Shown in pieces: positions 1 to 28,261 of a stretch of 64,000 nt of DNA. Every line of letters starts with the position of its first letter. Within the stretch, counting starts at the first letter, position 1. This stretch comes from Brachyhypopomus gauderio (taxonomy: Eukaryota; Chordata; Actinopteri; Gymnotiformes; Hypopomidae). The notes beneath the pieces were generated by a model that saw only the letters and a program-made list of their open reading frames with translations, was not told the origin of the DNA and made no database searches. The DNA lies in the NCBI RefSeq assembly GCF_052324685.1, contig NC_135223.1, positions 16,331,122-16,395,121 on the forward strand, read 5' to 3'. A program made the translations under genes and the position numbers.

Positions 1-410
1 CATGCCATGACCAGTCAACACCAGCCGTGTCCAATCAGAGCGCACATGTCAGGGCTCATTCACGCTGTTGTTAGCACATACAGTCTGTGCCACATGAAGT
101 CATATGCTGGAATTACCATAGACATTCAAATCAACCCTCATTCTCTGGCGCTGTGCAGACTCAGCCCAACTCTGTCCTGTGAGACCCCCCCTTGGCTGGG
201 CTTTGTGAGATCACACCTCCTCCTTATCTCTGCTCCCATTTCCATGGGATCTGCGGTGGGGGGTGGTGAGTGGGGTGGATGTGTTCAGGGGAGGCCTGCT
301 TCCCTGAGCCCCTGGCTGGGTAAGAGATGAGATCCGCGTGCCCAGGAGAAAGTGTGCAGCCTGGCCACCGTGGAGCTAATCTAGCCCCACGCTCCTGAGG
401 GCAGATCCCC
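1..410. other. Unassigned sequence at left edge, probably ptprm intron
   Basis: No exon of the upstream phosphatase gene and no recognisable transposon was found here. By position it should be intron of the receptor phosphatase whose last two exons follow at 1982-2400. The open frames across it carry no domain I recognise. Confidence 0.5.
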
Positions 411-693
411 AGACCCACCCCCCCCCCCCCCTCCACCAGACCCACCCCCCCCTCCACCAGACCCACCCCCCCCTCCACCAGACCCCCCCCCCCCCCCCTC
501 CACCAGATACCCCCCCCCCCTCCACCAGACCCACCCCCCCCCCTCCACCAGACCCCCCCCCCCCCTCCACCAGACCCCCCCCCCCACCAGACCCACCCCC
601 CCCCCTCCACCAGACCCACCCCCCTCCACCAGACACCCCCCCCTCCACCAGACCCCCCCCCCTCCACCAGACACCATCCCCCCCTCCACCAGA
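411..693. repeat. C-rich minisatellite, CTCCACCAGAC core
   Basis: About fifteen imperfect copies of a unit made of a variable C run followed by TCCACCAGAC. The C runs vary from about 5 to 15 bases, so the period is irregular. Overlapping Gly/Trp-rich minus-strand frames are products of the repeat. A short (AC)n tract follows at about 770-797. Confidence 0.9.
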
Positions 694-1419
694 CCGCCGG
701 GTGAAGAAGATCCACGTGACTCTTGTTAGATTTGCAGCCTGATTCCAATCTTGTGGCTCATCCGAAACACACACACACACACACGCACACACACAGTCTC
801 TCCCTTTGTCCCAGTCAGACAGCAGAGGCTGGTACCATGTTACCATTACAAACTAGAACTGCCCCACCCTGTGTTGTTTATCATCTGCAGAACGTCAAGT
901 AAACATTAGCATGCTTATCCATTAGGCTAAACAATAACACACATTTCCTCATTCTGCATGAGCTCAGTTTACAACACACCCCATGACACTTCATGGCTGT
1001 TAGTGGCCAGAGGGACTGTGAGGCTGTGAGAACAGAGCTCTGATGCCTTTTGAACGCCGGAGGCCATGCTCCCAAACTTTTGAAGCATGGAGACGTGGGC
1101 TGTGGTAAATAATAGGAAACAGTCCTGCTGAAACGTTTGGCTCGCTGCACGTCTGGGGCAGCAGGCAGCGCTCAGAGACCTTGCGCAATACCACGGGATA
1201 GGAGGGAGAGGAGCGCCATCTAGTGTCCACACCAAGCACATGTGCGCTGGGGGTGGTCGTAACCTTGAATACATTCATCACTGTTGTGCAGTTATCAAAA
1301 CCTCTCTAACTGTTCATTTATCAAGTATTCAAAATGTAACAAATATTCACGTTTATCCAAAATATGACCTGTGCAATCTCAAGTTAAATACTAAAATGGA
1401 GTTTCTCTGTGCGTGTCTC
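694..1419. other. Presumed ptprm intron, no recognised feature
   Basis: Apart from the AC tract near 770-797, I see no exon, RNA gene or transposon with recognisable ends. The short minus-strand frames between 881 and 1281 do not resemble a known protein. Confidence 0.4.
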
Positions 1420-1981
1420 GCTCTTTCCCTCTCTCCACTCTCCCTCTGTCTCTCCCTCTCCCTCCCTCTCTCCACTCTCCCTCTGTCTCTCCCTCTCCCT
1501 CCCTCTATCTCCACTCTCCCTCTGTCTCTCCCTCTCCCTCCCTCTATCTCCCTCTCTCCCTCTGTCTCTCCCTCTCCCTCCCTCTATCTCCACTCTCCCT
1601 CTATCTCCCTCTCTCCCTCTGTCTCTCCCTCTCCCTCCCTCTCTCCACTCTCCCTCTGTCTCTCCCTCTCCCTCCCTCTCTCCACTCTCCCTCTGTCTCT
1701 CCCTCTCCCTCCCTCTCTCCACTCTCCCTCTGTCTCTCCCTCTCCCTCCCTCTATCTCCACTCTCCCTCTGTCTCTCCCTCTCCCTCCCTCTCTCCACTC
1801 TCCCTCTGTCTCTCCCTCTCCCTCCCTCTATCTCCACTCTCCCTCTATCTCCTCTCTCCCTCTGTCTCTCCCTCTCCCTCCCTCTCTCCACTCTCCCTCT
1901 GTCTCTCCCTCTCCCTCCCTCTATCTCCACTCTCCCTCTGTCTCTCCCTCTCCCTCCCTCCATCTCCCTCTCTCCCTCCAG
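1420..1981. repeat. 37-bp pyrimidine minisatellite abutting a ptprm splice acceptor
   Basis: Roughly fifteen copies of a 37-bp C/T-only-like unit containing CTCTCCACTCTCCCTCTGTC. The period is read from successive CTCTGTCTCT cores, for example 37 bp between 1448 and 1485. Some copies carry TATCTCC variants. The array runs directly into the acceptor CCCTCCAG of the phosphatase exon at 1982, so it forms the whole polypyrimidine region. Long Ser/Pro/Leu and Arg/Glu frames across it are repeat artefacts. Confidence 0.92.
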
Positions 1982-2400
1982 GAATGGAGGCGGGCGAAGT
2001 GGGACGTTCTGTGCGATCAGTATAGTGTGTGAGATGCTTCGGCACCAGCGCTCCGTCGATGTGTTCCATGCTGTGAAAACACTGAGAAACAACAAACCCA
2101 ACATGGTGGACCTATTGGTGAGCAGCAACACTCAACACACAGGCCGCGTCGTCCCACAGCCCCGTAACGCTCTGCAGCTCTGTACATACAGCTTTTAATG
2201 ATCACCTACGTTAGACGCTGGTGGCACTGGTTGCAGTGACTTCCCAGCTCACGTGCTCCTTCCGTTTGAGTGTTTGGGTACCTCTGTCTCCAGCTGTTCC
2301 TCAACCGAAGTGACGCTGTGTGTCTCATTGTTGATCTTCCTTGCAGGATCAGTATAAATTCTGCTATGAGGTGGCACTGGAGTACCTGAGTTCTGGCTAA
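1982..2400 (+). CDS. ptprm: Receptor-type tyrosine phosphatase, R2B class (PTPRM-like), C-terminal end only
   Basis: Two terminal coding exons, 1982-2117 and 2347-2400, with acceptor CCCTCCAG, donor TTG|GTGAGC, acceptor TTGCAG and stop TAA at 2398-2400. The first begins with the phosphatase P-loop segment [18 protein letters not shown], which lies in the membrane-distal D2 domain; its Cys belongs to an exon left of the window. It continues with [19 protein letters not shown]. The last exon encodes [17 protein letters not shown]. This tail is typical of the MAM/Ig/FN3 homophilic-adhesion receptors PTPRK, M, T and U, whose D2 domain is a weak or inactive phosphatase. The ending fits PTPRM best from memory (human ends in LNSG), but PTPRK or PTPRT cannot be excluded. 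The rest of the gene lies to the left. Confidence 0.85.
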
Positions 2401-4182
2401 GGTGTCTGGAGACACCCGTCCCCTCTCGCCCGTGTCTGTCCCCTGACCCTTCCTGTCCCTGGATGAAGACTGTACCACGCATGAATGTTAAAGGGGGTGG
2501 AGACGTGAAGAGCCGCATCGCTTGGACCTCCGAGGCTGCGACGTCGACTGAATGTGGTCCTCACGCGACGAAACGGAGGACCGGACGCTTGCACTGCCCA
2601 GCTGAATTGTCCAGTTTGACCTTTGACCTGTACCCTTAGCCCCCTCTCCCGTTCTTTCTCTCCGTGTGTACGTTTCGGTGTGTGTCCGCCTGGTCGCCCA
2701 CCCTCGCGTGCCGTGATGGCGCCAGCTTCGTGCGTCTGCGTCCTGGCGCTGCCCCCAGCTCGTGGTTCTGACCCGCCACTTCTGTGTCTTGCCTCCTGAT
2801 CCTTGTTGGATGATAACGATAATTTTTTTTTTTGTGGAGAATGCAATGTGTAGACTAATGTGGACGTATTTCCTTTTATATCACTGGTTTTTATTTGATT
2901 TTATACTTCAGTTTGTTCACAGGAAGCGGAGTGACGTGTAGTTAAACATCAACTGGCATTAAGAACACGGATCCTAAATGTTACATTGCCATTATTGTGA
3001 TTGCTTGCAAAATGTTGTTGTGTTAAAATGGAACACTGCTGAAGCCCTTCACAAGCACGTTTAACGTCATGTCAAAAGATCCAAAGCTTATATCCGTGAT
3101 CATGTGTTAATATTGTAAATACTTGAAGGTTGGCAGATTATTTATTCATTGAAAGTTTTTTTGTGAAACACATTGAGTGACAATCATGTTTTTATTTTTA
3201 TCTTTTGTCAGGCTTGGCATTATAATGGTGACCAGGATGGAATGTTAGCTTTTTATTTATCTTGTATGGAAAAATACAACTTACAAATACATACATATCT
3301 ATAGTGAGCTACTGCCTGCTCCTATCTTTTCACTAGAGTTTGTATTCAGATCCAGCACAGGTCATAAGAAACTAGACACTGACTACTTGGCATAATGGGG
3401 AATGTGAAGTTAATCTGTAACTGCAGAGTTAAAGTTTCAACAGTGAACTTTAATCTGGTCAAGCCATGTAGAAAATACATTATTTTTACACACCTTTTTA
3501 AACAGATAGCTGGTCAGTTCAGTCTTGGCTAGTTGTGTGTTACTGCACAGTTAGCTCAGGCTGGGGGAACAAACAAAGGGTGTGGAACTGATCCTGACAT
3601 CAACCTGGAGCTTGTCATCTCTCCACACGTGAATCAAAGAAAGGTCTGAAGGTTAAAATCAGTCACAGACAAAACTTAGTAACAAAGAAAGCTGTTGAAC
3701 AGCCTTAGAATATTTTGAAATGTACCACAGGATGCAAACCACTGGGAAACGTACTTAAAACCTACAGAGTTATGGGACATAGAGTTTTGGACAGATGAGT
3801 GGAAACTGAATCTACTGGAACTACTGGTGATGTAACGCGTCCAACGTCATGAAACCCAAGAGCAGGGGGCCGTGTGGAGACCAGCACGCTGCTTCCTCCT
3901 CTTTTACTACCGCTGGATGATTTCTGAAGAGAGAAGCAACTAGCCAACCCCCCCCCCCCCTCCCACCACCTCTTCTCCACAGACAGCTGAACGCTGACCT
4001 AAGGCAAACTACTAGAGCTGAACAACCAGCCCCTCCACATCCTGGTGAAACATAGTTCATGCTTCTTCTTCTTTTTTTTTTTTGATTGAAAGAATTAAGG
4101 AAGATTTAAAAGTTTCATGTAAATGTTGGAATTTGTTTTATTCTTGTCGGTTTACACAAGTAATAAATGTTTACTTTTTGCT
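2401..4182 (+). other. Probable 3' UTR of the ptprm-like gene
   Basis: About 1.8 kb after the stop codon, AT-rich from 2820 on and without coding signal. The first strong polyadenylation signal on this strand with a plausible position is AATAAA at 4162-4167. A poly-C run lies near 3950-3961. The UTR end is inferred, not demonstrated. Confidence 0.5.
4162..4167 (+). terminator. Candidate poly(A) signal of the ptprm-like gene
   Basis: AATAAA in an AT-rich setting 1.76 kb after the stop codon. Earlier variant signals are possible. Confidence 0.45.
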
Positions 4183-4189
4183 GAGTAAC

Positions 4190-5846
4190 CTTATTAAGTG
4201 TGAGAGGCACTTTACTGCACTAGCAGGAAGCAGAAACACCTGACCCGCATCCTGCTAGTAAGTGTAGTCACTGTATACCTGCCCACTATTAGCCCACACT
4301 TAGATCAATAGGAACATTGCTGGGAGCATTTGTTATATGACCTCTTTATTTTAAGCACAATACAAACAACACAAAAGCGACCGAGAGTCCAGCAAGAGGA
4401 CAGACGTTTGTTAGGAAAACTGTGAAAGATGAGCCTCATCTGGGCAGAATGCATGTTAAGCTCCCCTCAGATAACAGACACGTACAATGCCAGAATCCAC
4501 AGGGTAGTTTCTGCTTATTTGTATCCTGTTACAAGTGAGTCTGTATAATGGCACTCACACTGCTGAAGCTTACACATGGCTTTATGTGCGTCATGTCTCC
4601 CTAGCGCACAGTGTAGATACCAAACTGATATTCTGATGTAAGTAAAGCCCATTTTTAAACCGCAAAAAAATAAAAAAATTATTATGTATGAATTATTGGC
4701 CATTTCATATTCGAATTCTTGTCTCCACTATACAGTACAAGATGCAGAATAATGTTTTCTTACCACAAACAGTAAAGGGTACAGTGTCTCTGCTGAGCAG
4801 AGCACAACGTTAATACAGATACTCATAACATTAATAAGGCTGCATGAAAACACTGTGATTCAGGTTGATGTATTAACGTAAAACAATTTGACTAATCTCT
4901 GTTATGTAGAGTACTGCCACTAGGGGTCCCTAAAATTATATTTGTTCAATTAGTTAAAATGGCGTTCTAAAATAAATGTTAAATACAAATTGAATATATT
5001 TATCTTAGGAGTCACTCACAGGTTTAATAATATTGCTTCTGATCAATCAAATGTTAATTAAAGAATTTAAGAATTGTTAAATATTAAAGAATTTCTAAAA
5101 GAAATGTTGGGGCCATTAATGACTCTCAAGTCCTTCAGATCCTTTCCGATTCTTCTAAAGCTTCAGCTGTCATTTGAGTACTGCAGGATACTATTGTGCT
5201 ACTAAGTAAATAATTTAAAGATTCTGTTTTAGGTCCTTTAATGTTCTCATCTTATACACAAACCCTTGGCCACCTAATCCACAAACATAATGCTGAAAAT
5301 TACTGTGAATGAGCTTTTGACGCTGATACACACTTATATTGTGTATCAGTTCAGCCAGATTCAGCAACATATGTTATCAAATTCAGTTATGCAAACTAGA
5401 AGAGTGTTTAAAAGATTAAAGGTTGAATGACCAAAGGGCCTCTAATAAAGCTGGGGTCACATATCATGAGGCATCTCCATGGTAAGCAAGCCTCCAGTAA
5501 TCAGGTGATGTAGTCTACACTGAACACACACACTGAACAAAGTGTGTTTCAGTCTCTGTGCCACATGCTCACAAATACACAAATCTTGTCTACCTGAATT
5601 TGGTATGTTCTCTTAATCACCATGACAGCTACAGGATATGTTTTATGTGTCAAATTAAGTCAAATAGTTATGTTATTTTTCTGTCTTGTTCAAGCTCAAA
5701 GAAAGTATCTCCATGGAGAAGAGTTATAGAGGGCTGAGGGATAAGTGTGGCTGTTTACTAAAACTAGTGTCCAATTGATGAAGTGGCAAACTAACCCACT
5801 TGTTTAGCATTTTGTCTTAAAATTCCCAGACACACCTTTTATCACC
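4190..5846. other. Intergenic spacer, no gene seen
   Basis: AT-rich sequence between the phosphatase gene and rheb. I found no exon, RNA gene or element with recognisable ends; the few short frames have no familiar motif. Confidence 0.55.
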
Positions 5847-7092
5847 CCATCCTGTACCTCTACTCACTCTGTCCTGTAATCTCTATACACTCTGTCCTGT
5901 ACCTCTACTCACTCTGTCCTGTAATCTCTATACACTCTGTCCTGTACCTCTACTCATTCTGTCCTGTATCTCTACTCACTCTGTCCTGTACCTCTACTCA
6001 TTCTGTCCTGTATTTCTACTCATTCTGTCCTGTACCTCTATTCACTCTGACCTGTATCTCTACTCACTCTGTCCTGTACCTCTACTCATTCTGTCCTGTA
6101 TCTCTACTCATTCTGTCCTGTACCTCTACTCACTCTGTCCTGTATCTCTACTCATTCTGTCCTGTACCTCTACTCACTCTGACCTGTATATCTACTCATT
6201 CTGTCCTGTACCTCTACTCACTCTGTCTTGTACCTCTATTCACTCTGACCTGTATCTCTACTCACTCTGTCCTGTACCTCTACTCATTCTGTCCTGTATC
6301 TCTACTCATTCTGTCCTGTACCTCTACTCACTCTGTCCTGTACCTCTACTCATTCTGTCCTGTACCTCTACTCACTCTGTCCTGTACCTCTACTCATTCT
6401 GTCCTGTACCTCTACTCACTCTGTCCTGTACCTCTACTCATTCTGTCCTGTACCTCTACTCACTCTGACCTGTACCTCTACTCACTCTGTCTTGTACCTC
6501 TATTCACTCTGACCTGTATCTCTACTCACTCTGTCCTGTACCTCTACTCATTCTGTCCTGTATTTCTACTCATTCTGTCCTGTACCTCTACTCACTCTGT
6601 CCTGTACCTCTACTCACTCTGACCTGTATCTCTACTCACTCTGTCCTGTACCTCTACTCACTCTGTCTTGTACCTTTACTCACTCTGTCCTGTACCTCTA
6701 CTCATTCTGTCCTGTACCTCTACTCACTCTGTCCTGTACCTTTACTCACTCTGTCCTGTACCTCTACTCATTCTGTCCTGTACCTCTACTCACTCTGTCT
6801 TGTACCTCTATTCACTCTGACCTGTATCTCTACTCACTCTGTCCTGTACCTCTACTCACTCTGTCTTGTACCTCTATTCACTCTGACCTGTATCTCTACT
6901 CACTCTGTCCTGTACCTCTACTCACTCTGTCCTGTACCTCTACTCATTCTGTCCTGTATCTCTACTCATTCTGACCTGTACCTCTATTCACTCTGACCTG
7001 TATCTCTACTCACTCTGTCCTGTACCTCTACTCATTCTGTCCTGAATCTCTCCTCATTCTGTCCTGTACCTCTATTCACTCTGACCTGTATC
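5847..7092. repeat. 22-bp minisatellite, about 56 copies
   Basis: Tandem copies of CTCTGTCCTGTACCTCTACT and variants with a strict 22-bp period over about 1.25 kb. Variant positions are CACTC/CATTC, GTCCTG/GACCTG, TACCTC/TATCTC and TGTCC/TGTCT. They are not random: blocks of alternating CATTC and CACTC units give a 44-bp higher-order period, clearest at 6340-6470. Confidence 0.96.
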
Positions 7093-7395
7093 TCCGGTAG
7101 TGCAGGGTTAGGTCTTCTTGAGGCTCCACCAGTTTGCTCTAGTGATGGTCCCAGTGAGTAGGCCAACGCCTGCTATCCACTCTGTGGTAGATAATGTCGC
7201 TGAATCACGTGCACAGTAAAAACACCTGCTAGAATCACTGCACGAGGAACAGCTTAGGAGTCAGGGCCACTTACTGGGTGACGTCCCTACTCTCCTAGAC
7301 ACCAGCTCCACCCTACAGCAACACATTACTACCACTTCAGAACAACAATCATCCATGTCCCTGGAAGCATCATCACTGCACTGTTGCAGGACAGA
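7093..7395. other. Spacer between two minisatellites
   Basis: Unique-looking sequence with no coding or RNA signal that I recognise. Confidence 0.4.
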
Positions 7396-7530
7396 GAAAA
7401 ACTGCTCCTCCACTGTGGTCCACTGCTCCTCCACTGTGGTCCACTGCTCCTCCACTGTAGTCCACTGCTCCTCCACTGTGGTCCACTGCTCCTCCACTGT
7501 AGTCCACTGTTCCTCCACTGTGGTCCAATG
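7396..7530. repeat. 21-bp minisatellite
   Basis: About six and a half copies of CTGCTCCTCCACTGTGGTCCA with G/A and C/T variants. Because 21 is divisible by 3, it gives a minus-strand heptapeptide repeat WTTVEEQ inside an open frame (7261-7605). I see no gene structure around it. Confidence 0.93.
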
Positions 7531-8135
7531 CTCCACCCAGAGGAGATATTTCCGTAGGGCATCCAGAACTACAGAGCAGGAGGACACATTGTTGGCGTCC
7601 TCCACTACAGGTGCAATAGCACTGCTGTGAAGTCATGGTGAAGTAAAACAGGTAAATGATGCAGACATACACCCTCACATAAGAGAAAGATATAACACAT
7701 GCTGAAATTGCATACAAAGTCTCAGTAATGTTTGTGTCAAGATTGTTCATATGTAGTTCATGTACAAAATGTTAAACAGCTCCAATCTGTAAAGTGTAAA
7801 TCTATAACAATCTACAAGTGTAAAATATGTTTGTTTAGACTAACTTGGACAATTGACCCAAGAGTTACTTTAACTTTGTTAATTGAATACAAATCGATTT
7901 ATAAAACATGTCTAATGAATAAAAAATGTACTCAAAACATTTTAAGTTTTTGACAATAATTCTTTTCACTAAGTAACAGAAAAACAGAAAATGTTTTTTT
8001 TTTTTTATTGTTACTGAAACGGGTGTCTCGAAGTGTCAGCAGGCGGCCGCCAGAGGGAGACAACAAGCCAGGAAACAATCGGGGGTTTGATAGCGATACT
8101 CTCCTCAGTTGGCTCCACCTTATTTGAACAGCTTT
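7531..8135. other. Intergenic spacer, no gene seen
   Basis: AT-rich sequence with a poly-T run near 7993-8006. No coding exon or complete transposon was recognised. Confidence 0.45.
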
Positions 8136-8179
8136 TTGTGTATGTGTGGCAGGTTTTGCTGTATGCCACACATACACAA
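8136..8179. repeat. Perfect 16-bp inverted repeat with 12-nt loop
   Basis: TTGTGTATGTGTGGCA at 8136-8151 is the exact reverse complement of 8164-8179, separated by 12 nt. It could fold as a hairpin. It is not next to a gene start; it may be a cruciform or the core of a small foldback element. Confidence 0.8.
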
Positions 8180-8341
8180 GCTTGCTGGTGAAATGGCATC
8201 GTCGGTTCTTGGTTGCTCTGAAGTCTTTCCTTCCCTGTTCTGTGAGGGATTGTTGTCTCTTGTGTATGCTTAAAATTGCGCTTTCCAGGGGAAGTTTCCC
8301 TCAGTCCTTTGAGTTGTGTTGTCCTTTGTTGTCTGGGTAAA

Positions 8342-8428
8342 CACTGGCTACCTGTGTCACTCAGTATAAAATACTACTGCTTACATTTAAATATTTATAT
8401 GGTCTTACCCCTCTGTACCTCAGCACTT
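8342..8428 (+). mobile_element. Degenerate LINE reverse-transcriptase scrap (C-terminal region)
   Basis: One frame reads HWLPVSLSIKYYCLHLNIYM, then a segment ending LPLCTSAL. It resembles the HWLPVxxRIxxKxLLLxYKxLxGLAPxYLS block that follows the RT domain in many vertebrate non-LTR elements. No LINE ends or further domains are recognisable nearby, so this is a small, decayed fragment. Confidence 0.55.
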
Positions 8429-9141
8429 TGATCATTAGAGATAGCATGATAAAAACAGACTGCTGTTTCCCAGCACACAAGTAAAGACGTAGGGCCTGCT
8501 TTTTGCTGGTCTCTTTTTTAATTTTTCCCATAATTTGTTGGGTCATGTCTCGTGCTAAGTGTGTGTCTGTATGATATTATTTGTCATGTACTTGTTTAAT
8601 GAGAGGTGGAGCTGAACGGTAGGTTCAGGTGGCCAGGGCTAAATGTATTTGTGTGTGTGTGTTGTGCTGATGTTTCTCCCTGGAGGTGGATGACGGCTTT
8701 CCTGGGCCTTCGGGGATCTCCATAGTAGGCAGGAGCCCCTAGATGTTCTTAAAGAGAACCTGCTCAGACACACTTTATATGTATGGGGTAAGAGCAGCCA
8801 GAGAGGTACTGGGACGTGAGTCCTGTGACCCAGTGACCAAGTAGGGTGTTTATTCATTGATGGCCTGTTGGTCCAGGACTCTGCCCAAGGGGGCGTGGAG
8901 CTGGCATCATCTCTGTATTGTTGTGCCTCCAAGCTCCAGGTTCACAGGAGGCGTGTCCCTGCCTCAAAGACCCTCCCATGTCATAATGCCTTTATTAACC
9001 TGCTCTGCCTTTAACTCTTATGTTGCCTAATTCTCAAATACTTTTCACTTTTGCATCTCTGAACTTTCATTAATTTACTTGTATGCATTAAATTGACTGT
9101 TCTAAATCATATTAACTTTATCATTTTTGGCAACAATACTG

Positions 9142-9978
9142 TACAAAAATTTAGGCAGGTGTGGGGAAGAATGGTTTAAAAAAAAAACACAACTACACCA
9201 ATTCCTCTAGATAAACTTGCACAAGGTCAAGGATTCTGTAGGATTATAGGATAATATAGGTGTATGATCACCCAGTTATACCAAACAGGTGATAATGATC
9301 ATTTTCATATGTAGGTTGTCAGTCATTACAGAAACAGCCGACATACCACAGGTCCTACACCACGGCTGAGCACAGCAACAAGGCACAAGATATTTCCATT
9401 GCATCAGCAAGCTCTCTGCCAGGCAAAGATTTCAAGCAGACTGGGGCTTTAAGATGTGCTACATAAACCCTTTTGAAGAAGCACAAAGTAATGAGCAGCG
9501 CTGAGGACACAAACGCAGTGGTCAGGCAAGACAACTTAGTGCAGCGGACGAAAGACACATCATGTTTACTTCCCTTTGAAATGGGAAGATGTCCATCAGT
9601 GCCATCGGATCAGAACCAGCAGAAACCAGTGGGTCCCAGGTTGACCAGAAGTGGCCTTCATGGAAGAATTACAGCTATAAAGATGTGTCTTCAACATGGA
9701 AACAACGCCAAGCAACTCAACTATGCATGAAAATATAAGATCTTCAGTGCAGGAAAAAGGCAGCAAGCACTCTGGTGTGACGAGTCAAAAACTGAGATAT
9801 TCATCTGTGACTGAAGGCAGTCTGAGAGGGCTGGAGAGTGGCACAAGGAATGTCTGCAGACAACAGAGCAGCATGGTGGAGGTTCCAAGCAATTTAAGCT
9901 AATGGATTTGGGGACTTGGTCAGGATTAATTGTGTCCTTGTGTGACGTTTTCCCCCCACACCTGCCTAAAGCATTTTA
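9142..9978 (+). mobile_element. Fossil Tc1/mariner-like transposon with inverted ends
   Basis: Left end at 9150-9166 and right end at 9954-9970 are inverted copies of TTTAGGCAGGTGTGGGG (17 identical bases). Putative TA target duplications lie at 9142-9143 and 9977-9978. The interior carries a decayed transposase on the plus strand. A segment near 9774-9810 reads LWCDESKTEIF, like the Tc1 catalytic (L/V)WSDESKFE block. A second near 9870-9930 reads EQHGGGSKQ and then GTWSGLIV, like the following HGGGSxMVWG block. Stops and frame changes show it is inactive, and at about 0.83 kb it is shorter than an intact Tc1 element. Confidence 0.85.
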
Positions 9979-10599
9979 CACTGTACTTTACTTTGCTAAA
10001 GTGATATCTCAAGGATGCATTAACCGTTACCTTCTATGTATTGCTCATTTTCTGTAAAGCACTTCGTAAACGTAACGTGCTATAAAGTTTTCTTATTGTT
10101 GTTGTTGTTATCGCAAATGTGCTGTAGATGGCAGTAAAGACTTCTACTGTGTTCACGTTATTTCTTATGATGGACATGATGGTATTCCTCGACATTTGCG
10201 CGTGCTTACAATATCAATACAATTGCAGTTTTAAGGAAGACACGACACAGGAAAACTGCATGAGGAGTTGACCTAATTTCTTTAATATTTAATAATCTTG
10301 CTTTCTGGCTAGCATACGACTGAATGATAAGAAAGGGTTAAACGGATGAACTCAGTGACTCCTTTATAGTACGTGACTCTTTAATATTTAGGTTATACGC
10401 AGTGTCTGTAGACATGAATAGCACACACATGTTTCGTGTGCTATTCTGCTATCAATACATGTTAAGGTAACAAAAAAGTCATCTAATGGTCAATACATGT
10501 AATAAAACGCAGAACATTGTGCTACCTAGCTAAAACAGCGTAGGTTTCGTGCTGTGTGTACACCGTAGATGTGTAGACTACTGATGCCGACAGTGACAA
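9979..10599. other. Upstream spacer before rheb
   Basis: AT-rich sequence with a GTT microsatellite scrap near 10095-10110. No gene was recognised. Distal regulatory DNA of rheb is possible but unsupported. Confidence 0.4.
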
Positions 10600-10963
10600 C
10601 TCAAACGGTCCAATGAAATTACCGTTAGTAAAAACGAAGAGAATCCCTCATCCAATAGGGACGCGAGAGGAGAAGAAGGTCCCACCCTCCGGTGTGTACG
10701 CAACCAACCAAGTGCGGACATTCCTGAATAATTTACAGCGGATGGCTTTGGCGAGTGACGCAGGGAGGATTACAGATGCCCGACTACTTTCCCGTTAAAT
10801 TGTCGGGATTTCGCACAATTTGTCGGAGCCGTCGTGTGTCTTTATTCTTGTGTACTTTTTGATTTCGTATAGACGCGTCATAATAAATAAATGTAAAAAG
10901 CGGGGTCTCAAAATAAAAGCCTCTTTATGTGGATATTGGTGTGGCATCGCTGCTAGGAAAAAG
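10600..10963 (+). promoter_or_regulatory. rheb: Probable rheb promoter and 5' UTR
   Basis: The region immediately upstream of the rheb start codon contains two CCAAT boxes on the plus strand (10610-10614 and 10652-10656). It also contains CpG-bearing stretches such as ACGCGAG, and I see no TATA box. CpG frequency rises here and stays high through exon 1 to about 11.4 kb, as expected for a housekeeping CpG-type promoter. The transcription start is not determined. Confidence 0.5.
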
Positions 10964-28058
<17,095 letters not shown>

Positions 28059-28233
28059 TGCCCCCTCCCTGACCGCCCCCCTCCCCCGGCCTCTCCCCAC
28101 TGCCTGCCCCGACCACTGGAGGACGCACACTGACCTTTCTGGCGAACAGTTGTCAAACAATCCTGTGGTTAGGGTAACACTTGAATTTTTGACTTCGGTT
28201 AGGATGAGGGTTTAGTGGTTTGATTAAGGCTGC

Positions 28234-28261
28234 GGGTTAAGGGTTAAGGGTTAAGGGTTAA
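28234..28261. repeat. (GGGTTAA)4 heptamer array
   Basis: Four perfect GGGTTAA units in the rheb 3' UTR. It resembles telomere repeats but is a heptamer, not TTAGGG. Confidence 0.9.

Noticed and set aside
224-846. Gly/Trp-rich minus-strand open frames (up to 174 aa)
   Set aside because: They are translations of the C-rich minisatellite at 411-693; no splice or promoter context.
1240-2198. Long Ser/Pro/Leu frames on plus and Arg/Glu/Gly frames on minus (up to 261 aa)
   Set aside because: Produced by the 37-bp pyrimidine repeat, which lacks stops in several frames.
7261-7605. 114-aa minus frame with WTTVEEQ heptads, coiled-coil-like
   Set aside because: The heptads come from a 21-bp minisatellite; flanking residues match nothing and no gene signals surround it.
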